Shown: positions 59,719 to 64,000 of the stretch, one piece after another
How the letters are laid out: each line of letters opens with the position of its first letter
Position numbering within the stretch: position 1 is the stretch's first letter
Source: an uncultured Bacteroidales bacterium
GTDB lineage: Bacteria; Bacteroidota; Bacteroidia; Bacteroidales; Muribaculaceae
Direction: 5' to 3'
Length of the DNA stretch: 64,000 bases
Assembly (NCBI GenBank): GCA_902772455.1
Contig: CACYAW010000004.1
Coordinates: 1 to 64,000 of the forward strand
Program-made: the position numbers and the translations under genes
The notes under the pieces: model-generated
Seen by the model: the letters and a program-made list of their open reading frames with translations, nothing else
The model's database searches: none
What the model was told of the DNA's origin: nothing

Positions 59719-60798
59719 ATGGACAATAACCGATACTGCGTGATCATGTGCGGCGGTGTGGGCAGCAGATTCTGGCCCTTCAGTAAAGCCGCATGCCCCA
59801 AACAATTCATCGATTTCTTTGGCACCGGACGCAGCCTGCTCCAGATGGCTTTTGACCGCCTGCAGGGCATCGTTCCCGTCGAGAACATCTTCCTGATCAC
59901 CAACGAGAGTTACGGAACACTCATCAGGCAGCAGTTGCCCGAGATCAGCGACAGCCAAATCCTTATGGAGCCTGCACGCCGCAACACAGCACCCTGCATC
60001 GCTTGGGCCGCCCATCACATTCAGGCCATCAACCCCAACGCCAAAATGATGGTCGCCCCCAGCGACCACCTGATCATCAACGTGGAGAAATTCAAGCAAA
60101 GCGTCAACAATGCCTTTGACTTCATCGAGACAAGGGATGCACTGGTGACGATGGGCATCAAGCCCACACGGCCCGAGACTGGATATGGCTACATTCAAGT
60201 TGGAGAAACAGTTGAGGGTAACTTCGCTAAAGTCAAGACTTTCACCGAGAAACCCGATGAGGATCTTGCACGCGTATTCCTCAAGTCTGGAGAGTTCTTC
60301 TGGAATTCCGGCATGTTCTTCTGGAGCGCCGACAGCATCATCAAGGCGCTTGACTTATGTGCCCCCGACGTGAATGCCATCTTTGAACAGGGCGAGGAAT
60401 ACTTCGGAACACCGCAAGAGATGGAATACATCGATGCCAACTTCCAGGCATGCCCCAACATCAGCATCGACTTCGCAGTCATGGAAAAAGCCCCCAATGT
60501 TTATGTGGAAACGGTAGACTTTGGTTGGAACGACCTGGGAACCTGGCGGTCACTGTATGACCACTCTCCCAAGAACAGCGATGGCAATGTCACGCAAAAC
60601 TGCAGGGCTCTCATGTTCAACAGCCACAACAACATCGTTGCCCTCAAGGGCGACAAACTCATTGTCGCTTCGGGGCTCGAAGGCTACATCGTCGCCGACG
60701 TGGATGACGCGCTGCTCATCGTGCCGCTTGACGAGGAACAGAAAATCAAGACCTATGTCAATGAGGTGAAATCCAAATTTGGCGACAAATACCTGTAA
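59719..60798 (+). CDS. manC: Mannose-1-phosphate guanylyltransferase
   Basis: 359 residues. It makes GDP-mannose from mannose-1-phosphate and GTP for surface glycans. The nucleotidyltransferase signature is CGGVGSRFWPFSKAACPKQF; further signs are MEPARRNTAPCIAWAA, VAPSDHLI, TGYGYIQVGE, VKTFTEKPDEDLA and FGWNDLGTWRSLYDH. It is the monofunctional short type without a C-terminal isomerase cupin. It stands alone, with its own promoter box and terminator. Confidence 0.95.
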   Translation: MDNNRYCVIMCGGVGSRFWPFSKAACPKQFIDFFGTGRSLLQMAFDRLQGIVPVENIFLITNESYGTLIRQQLPEISDSQILMEPARRNTAPCIAWAAHHIQAINPNAKMMVAPSDHLIINVEKFKQSVNNAFDFIETRDALVTMGIKPTRPETGYGYIQVGETVEGNFAKVKTFTEKPDEDLARVFLKSGEFFWNSGMFFWSADSIIKALDLCAPDVNAIFEQGEEYFGTPQEMEYIDANFQACPNISIDFAVMEKAPNVYVETVDFGWNDLGTWRSLYDHSPKNSDGNVTQNCRALMFNSHNNIVALKGDKLIVASGLEGYIVADVDDALLIVPLDEEQKIKTYVNEVKSKFGDKYL

Positions 60799-60819
60799 GA
60801 CAGCGCATCAACAACCGCA

Positions 60820-60876
60820 CAAAAACATCACGGGACCCGTTGCCTGTAGGCATGAGTCCCGTGACGTTTATTATTT
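60820..60876. terminator. Bidirectional terminator between manC and ssb
   Basis: TCACGGGAC (60828-60836) pairs with GTCCCGTGA (60856-60864), with a short inner stem GCCT/AGGC. Downstream is GTTTATTATTT; on the other strand TGTTTTTGTG. Thus it can serve both convergent genes. Confidence 0.78.
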
Positions 60877-60941
60877 CAACAGGAAACTCTAGCGAGATTT
60901 CCTATGAGCCTTAAGTCCTAGAAACTGTCTCAAGATTTTTA

Positions 60942-61310
60942 TCACTCGGCAGGCTGTTGGGGTGCCGCCGTTTCACGCGGACGGGCCAGCAGCTCGAAAC
61001 TGTCAACATAAATCTCGGTGATGTAACGCTTCACCTGGTTACGGTCCTCCCAGGCGCGTGTGCGCAATCTTCCTTCAAGATAGATTTGGGTACCCTTGCG
61101 GATGTAACGCTCGGCAACCTCGGCGTTCTTTCCCCACATGACGATATTGTGCCACTCGGTGCGTTCGGGCACCTGTGCGCCATTGGCATTAGTATATGCC
61201 CTGTCGGTTGTAGCGAGTGTGAATGATGCTACGGGCTGGTTTTGTGCGACATAGCGCACATCTGGGTCACGGCCCACACGTCCCAATAAAATGACTTTAT
61301 TTACTGACAT
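60942..61310 (-). CDS. ssb: Single-stranded DNA-binding protein
   Basis: 122 residues, shorter than E. coli SSB. The OB-fold is complete: SVNKVILLGRVGRDPDVRYV, ASFTLATTDRAYTN, ERTEWHNIVMWGKNAEVAER, IRKGTQIYLEGRLRTRAWED. The C-terminal tail is only about 12 residues (RPRETAAPQQPAE) and lacks the usual acidic DDDIPF tip, so recruitment of repair partners through the tip may be weak. A second, full-tailed SSB may exist elsewhere. It is downstream of the argC-like gene, 49 bases apart. Confidence 0.94.
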   Translation of the reverse strand: MSVNKVILLGRVGRDPDVRYVAQNQPVASFTLATTDRAYTNANGAQVPERTEWHNIVMWGKNAEVAERYIRKGTQIYLEGRLRTRAWEDRNQVKRYITEIYVDSFELLARPRETAAPQQPAE

Positions 61311-61359
61311 GATTGAATATGATATATGTTGGTTTGTTAAATGAAACTCTATCTCACGG

Positions 61360-62316
61360 TTAGATTCCTGTACCCTTCAAGGACAGCCCCACACGCTCCT
61401 GAAGACCGAACATCAGGTTCATCGCATGCACCGCAGTGCCAGCGGCACCCTTGAGCAACGCATCCATCACGGCGGTGATGGTGAGCACGCCGCTTTGCTC
61501 GTCTTTGTCCAAGCTAATGAGACACTTGTTGGTATTCTCCACGTCGGCAAGGGTAGCGGGGTGGTCCACAATGAACACAAAGTTGTGGTCATCATAGTAC
61601 TGCTCATACAGTTCACGCAGCACCTTCACATCCGCACCACACTTCAGGCTCGCAACCACGGCAAGGGTCCGGCGCTCGTCAACGGGCTTGACCTCCAGGT
61701 CGACCGGTTGTTCAAAATCGGTCTGACTCTGCTTCAACGCATATTCCACTTCCTGACGCTGATCATCGGCCCATTCGCCAAGCGTAAAGCCGTCTTGTGT
61801 CTTACCGCCTACAGGCATAACCGATGTCCCGAGCGAGACGCGCAAGGTCAGCGGGGAATCCAGCATCTGGTTGCGTGCGATGGGCAGCAAGGCCAACAAC
61901 GAGGCGACTGCCGCATTACCAGGCACTGTGACAAGGCGGGTGTCGTGGACAAGCAAGCGGCGTTGCATCTCGCCAAGGCCATATTTCCATGGCACCTCAC
62001 CGCCGTAATCGCGATTGAAGCTACCGCTCATGTCTATCACGTACAGACTTTCGTGGTCGGCCAGCCAGAGCAGCTGTGACGACACCTCGTCACGGCTACC
62101 ACACATGAACACCAGATCTACATCATCGGGCGAACCCGAAGGGTGCACCACCAGGTCACTCTCACCCTTGAGACCAGGCACGATGTCTTCCAGACGCGAC
62201 CCTGGACAGCTGCGTGCACTCACCCATTTTATTTCCACATCAGGGTGGTTAATGAGCACACGCACCAGTTCTTGAGCGCGCAGGTTGTCACATCCGCTGA
62301 TCCCGACTTTAATCAT
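61360..62316 (-). CDS. ArgC-like protein lacking catalytic residues (probable pseudoenzyme)
   Basis: 318 residues, homologous over its length to N-acetyl-gamma-glutamyl-phosphate reductase (ArgC): LVRVLINHPDVEIKWVSA, LYVIDMSGSFNRDY, a C-terminal NTNKCLISLDKDE and LLKGAAGTAVHAMNLMFGLQ. Yet the parts needed for catalysis are changed. The NPGC(F/Y)xT active site reads VPGNAAVAS, so Cys is replaced by Asn134. The catalytic-His segment reads EWADDQRQEVEY without His. The NADP loop GGxGYxGxEL reads SGCDNLRAQEL. Arginine synthesis by this protein is therefore unlikely. It overlaps argR by 8 bases (ATG at 62316), suggesting a regulatory or structural role tied to ArgR. The frame is intact, with no sign of decay. 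Confidence 0.85.
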   Translation of the reverse strand: MIKVGISGCDNLRAQELVRVLINHPDVEIKWVSARSCPGSRLEDIVPGLKGESDLVVHPSGSPDDVDLVFMCGSRDEVSSQLLWLADHESLYVIDMSGSFNRDYGGEVPWKYGLGEMQRRLLVHDTRLVTVPGNAAVASLLALLPIARNQMLDSPLTLRVSLGTSVMPVGGKTQDGFTLGEWADDQRQEVEYALKQSQTDFEQPVDLEVKPVDERRTLAVVASLKCGADVKVLRELYEQYYDDHNFVFIVDHPATLADVENTNKCLISLDKDEQSGVLTITAVMDALLKGAAGTAVHAMNLMFGLQERVGLSLKGTGI

Positions 62317-62875
62317 TAGCAGGAGTGAATTGTACCGGGTCCATGCTGGTGGGCATATTCTTGGGCATGAACTGCTCAAACACCTGTTGTGCCTGCTCAT
62401 GAGTTACGCCCTCGGCAAGAATGGCCACAACGGTGTCGGCGCCAGCGATGGTTCCAAGCACCTCAGGCGGACGGCACATGTCGATGTCGTAAGCCAAACC
62501 AGGAGCATAGCCATTACGCGTCTTGATCACAGCCAAGTTTCCTGAGAACTTGACCGATACCAGTCCCACCTGCTTGGCAGCATGAGCATCGGTTTGACGC
62601 ATGCTCAGCAACCGGTCTTGCAGTTGGTTGCTGTCAGGAATGATGTACATGTAAGTGTTACGGTCGGTGGCCACCTTTGAAATCTTCAAGGCCTTCAAGT
62701 CACGCGATAACGTAGCTTGAGTCACATTAATGTTGTGCTCACGCAGCATATCAGCCAACTCACTCTGGCTACCAATGCAATTTGTTTTGATCAAGTCAGT
62801 GATCAACTGCAGACGGTCACGTTTTCTTTTCACGAGTACTTTCTTTTTTCTAGGTTTCTTAATAATTGTCTCCAT
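62309..62875 (-). CDS. argR: Arginine repressor
   Basis: 188 residues. The winged-helix DNA-binding domain is preceded by a strongly basic leader (METIIKKPRKKKVLVKRKRD), absent from most ArgR proteins, and has SQSELADMLREHNINVTQAT, LSRDLKALKI. The C-terminal oligomerisation and arginine-binding domain shows GLAYDIDMCRPPEVLGTIAG, ADTVVAIL. In the family a hexamer binds ARG boxes when arginine is present. The ATG at 62875 is chosen; a start at 62923 would include the promoter. The stop overlaps the ArgC-like start. Confidence 0.93.
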   Translation of the reverse strand: METIIKKPRKKKVLVKRKRDRLQLITDLIKTNCIGSQSELADMLREHNINVTQATLSRDLKALKISKVATDRNTYMYIIPDSNQLQDRLLSMRQTDAHAAKQVGLVSVKFSGNLAVIKTRNGYAPGLAYDIDMCRPPEVLGTIAGADTVVAILAEGVTHEQAQQVFEQFMPKNMPTSMDPVQFTPAND

Positions 62876-62910
62876 AAAAATATATATACTTAAAATTTGG
62901 TTTTGATTGG

Positions 62911-62918
62911 CAAAGATA
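62911..62918 (-). promoter_or_regulatory. -7 box of argR
   Basis: TATCTTTG on the minus strand, 36 bases before the argR ATG. The -33 is partial (TTGT about 20 bases upstream). Confidence 0.5.
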
Positions 62919-62981
62919 ATCACATTTTTAAAAACACAACAACATATTTATTGATTTTTTTGCAAAATAACGTCCAACCAC

Positions 62982-63002
62982 TGAATTATAATAAATTATT
63001 CA
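62982..63002. promoter_or_regulatory. AT-rich inverted repeat upstream of argR
   Basis: TGAAT (62982-62986) and ATTCA (62998-63002) flank an AT-only centre. The half-sites equal those of E. coli ARG boxes (TGAATnnnnATTCA) but are spaced by 11 instead of 4 bases, so this is only a candidate operator. The remaining region from 62919 to 63129 is AT-rich with no gene. Confidence 0.3.
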
Positions 63003-63129
63003 TCAAATCCAGTAAGCCCTTATCCAAAATTTATTCTACCAGACCACACATTATATTATATAATGAAGAAACATCACATCATTCCATCGGGTCTTTCACG
63101 ATCTATACATGATAGGGCTGTCAAGCGTG

Positions 63130-63166
63130 AAAAAGGCAGGCCCGTCACAACGAGCCTGCCCTTTTT
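63130..63166 (-). terminator. Terminator of the dockerin-like protein gene
   Basis: GGCAGGC (63135-63141) pairs with GCCTGCC (63154-63160), extended by A/T pairs; on the minus strand five T follow. It lies 31 bases after the stop at 63197. Confidence 0.85.
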
Positions 63167-63196
63167 CATGTCATCGAGGTGATGACGCCAACCGGA

Positions 63197-64000
63197 TTAG
63201 TCTTCAGCCAGCAGCTTGTCGATCAATGCTGTCACGTCAGCAATGTTGACCTCATCATCGGCATAGACGTCGGCAATAGCGTCATATTCCACTGTGCTAT
63301 TGGCCAGCAGGGTGTCAACCAATGTCGTCACATCTGCGATATTGACCTCACCGTCACGGTTCACGTCGCCCACTTTATATTCGGGCTCCTCTTGGCCGGC
63401 AACGGTCACGATGATGGTTGTGAAACGGGACTGCTTGTTCACGTTGAAAGCAACCTCAGTGGCATAGCCTTCCCACGTGCCGTTGTTACCGCCGGTGGTC
63501 CAGGTGCCTTCATTGCCCTCGGCCAAGGACAGGTTGCTGGCAGTGTAGCCACTCATGCCGTTGAACTCAATCTTGATGATCGGAGCGCCGGCCGAAGTGA
63601 AGACGAAAGCTGACGAGTCATTGGGGCCATAGATGCGGTAGTGGCCACTGTCATGAACCAGGCCATCGCCAACATACATGGTCACGGGGTCTTTCACAAC
63701 GGTGAAATGGTGACGGGTATTGTCGCCATCGCCCTTGTCAACCGCGCCGTCAAAGGTCACATCAACGGTGGTGGCGGGCAACTTGGTGTAGGTAGCGCTG
63801 ACTACCTCGCTCACCACGTCACCCACTTGAGCCTTTGCCCAAATGGTGATGTCATCGGTCACGGGAATGGGATCCACATACTCGTTCCACAACTCATTGT
63901 CCAGGCTGTAGAAAATCTTGGCGTTAGGAGTAGCGCAGGTCAGCGTGACATCGATGCGGTTCTGGAAGGTACCGGCAGCGGGGGTGAACACGGGAGCCTC
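63197..64000 (-). CDS. Secreted protein with CHB_HEX_C-like and dockerin-like domains (5' end outside window)
   Basis: 268 residues of the C-terminal part; the frame is open to the window edge. Order: a chitobiase/hexosaminidase C-terminal-like Ig domain (FTPAAGTFQNRIDVTLTCAT, AKIFYSLDNELWNEYVDPI), a beta-rich domain of about 110 residues with NSxAFVFTSAG-like strands (PNDSSAFVFTSAGAPIIKIE) often placed before the C-terminal module in these proteins, and a dockerin-like module (GDVNRDGEVNIADVTTLVDT and a second DVYADDEVNIADVTALIDK). The protein should be exported; the catalytic part, if any, lies outside. Compare the first gene in the window, which ends in the same module. Confidence 0.8.
   Translation of the reverse strand, partial: EAPVFTPAAGTFQNRIDVTLTCATPNAKIFYSLDNELWNEYVDPIPVTDDITIWAKAQVGDVVSEVVSATYTKLPATTVDVTFDGAVDKGDGDNTRHHFTVVKDPVTMYVGDGLVHDSGHYRIYGPNDSSAFVFTSAGAPIIKIEFNGMSGYTASNLSLAEGNEGTWTTGGNNGTWEGYATEVAFNVNKQSRFTTIIVTVAGQEEPEYKVGDVNRDGEVNIADVTTLVDTLLANSTVEYDAIADVYADDEVNIADVTALIDKLLAED

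Noticed and set aside
1..64000. tRNA, rRNA, CRISPR array or transposase genes
   Set aside because: By eye no tRNA T-loop/acceptor pairing, no rRNA-like block, no regularly spaced repeats of 25-40 bases and no DDE or HUH transposase motifs were found. A tRNAscan and CRISPR search would settle it.

Overview
The window looks like a chromosomal segment of a gut-type member of the Bacteroidales (Prevotellaceae/Muribaculaceae-like). The reasons are: promoters of the Bacteroidetes type (TTTG, about 20 bases, TAnnTTTG); C-terminal dockerin-like modules with GDVNxDG...NISDVT repeats on secreted proteins; PorZ-type proteins of the type IX secretion system (T9SS) family; DUF4251 lipoproteins; and the Bacteroidetes order of the division and cell wall (dcw) cluster. 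Coding density is high. No rRNA, tRNA, CRISPR array, phage or transposase was recognised.

Layout. 1-1,000: end of a secreted dockerin-like protein, then a 400-base mosaic of small repeats. 1,000-9,600: a small conserved protein and a large FAD/Fe-S D-lactate-type dehydrogenase (+), then on the minus strand a flavin reductase, a DUF6056-like membrane protein, frr, a GT2 glycosyltransferase and an M16 peptidase. 9,700-13,000: an S24 (CI/LexA-like) repressor, divergent from an operon for a thioesterase, a secreted thioredoxin, TfoX-N, beta-carbonic anhydrase, a small Cys protein and a DNPH1-like hydrolase. 13,000-21,500: a DMT/YdcZ transporter, a hipBA toxin-antitoxin pair with promoter and inverted-repeat operator, an AlkZ-related protein, a small secreted protein and sbcDC. 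21,700-23,000: a Big_2/dockerin-like surface protein and a bidirectional terminator. 23,000-37,000 (minus): two DUF4251 lipoproteins, four PorZ-like proteins, an AlgX/SGNH-like protein and an MBOAT O-acyltransferase. 37,200-41,500 (minus): lysS, an acyltransferase-3 and serS. 41,480-57,220 (minus): the dcw cluster from rsmH to ftsZ, followed by yqeY. 57,600-60,800 (+): lysA, an Lrp/AsnC regulator and manC. 60,900-62,900 (minus): ssb, an argC homologue that lacks the catalytic residues, and argR. 63,200-64,000: the C-terminus of another dockerin-like secreted protein.

How the genes work together. The dcw block makes and divides the cell wall. MurE carries the DNPR signature of meso-diaminopimelate ligases, and lysA, which consumes meso-diaminopimelate, lies divergently next to it. 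The 23-37 kb block looks like an envelope or surface-glycan locus: PorZ proteins in the known case bind anionic LPS for T9SS cargo attachment, and MBOAT plus AlgX-like pairs acylate glycans. Four PorZ-like paralogues in one locus, two with homologous leader regions, is the most striking arrangement here. The other candidates for something undescribed are the ArgC pseudoenzyme overlapping argR, a dispersed intergenic element (ATTTTGTTTAATTT, mostly followed by a small hairpin) present four times, and a palindromic repeat absorbed in frame into the FAD dehydrogenase.
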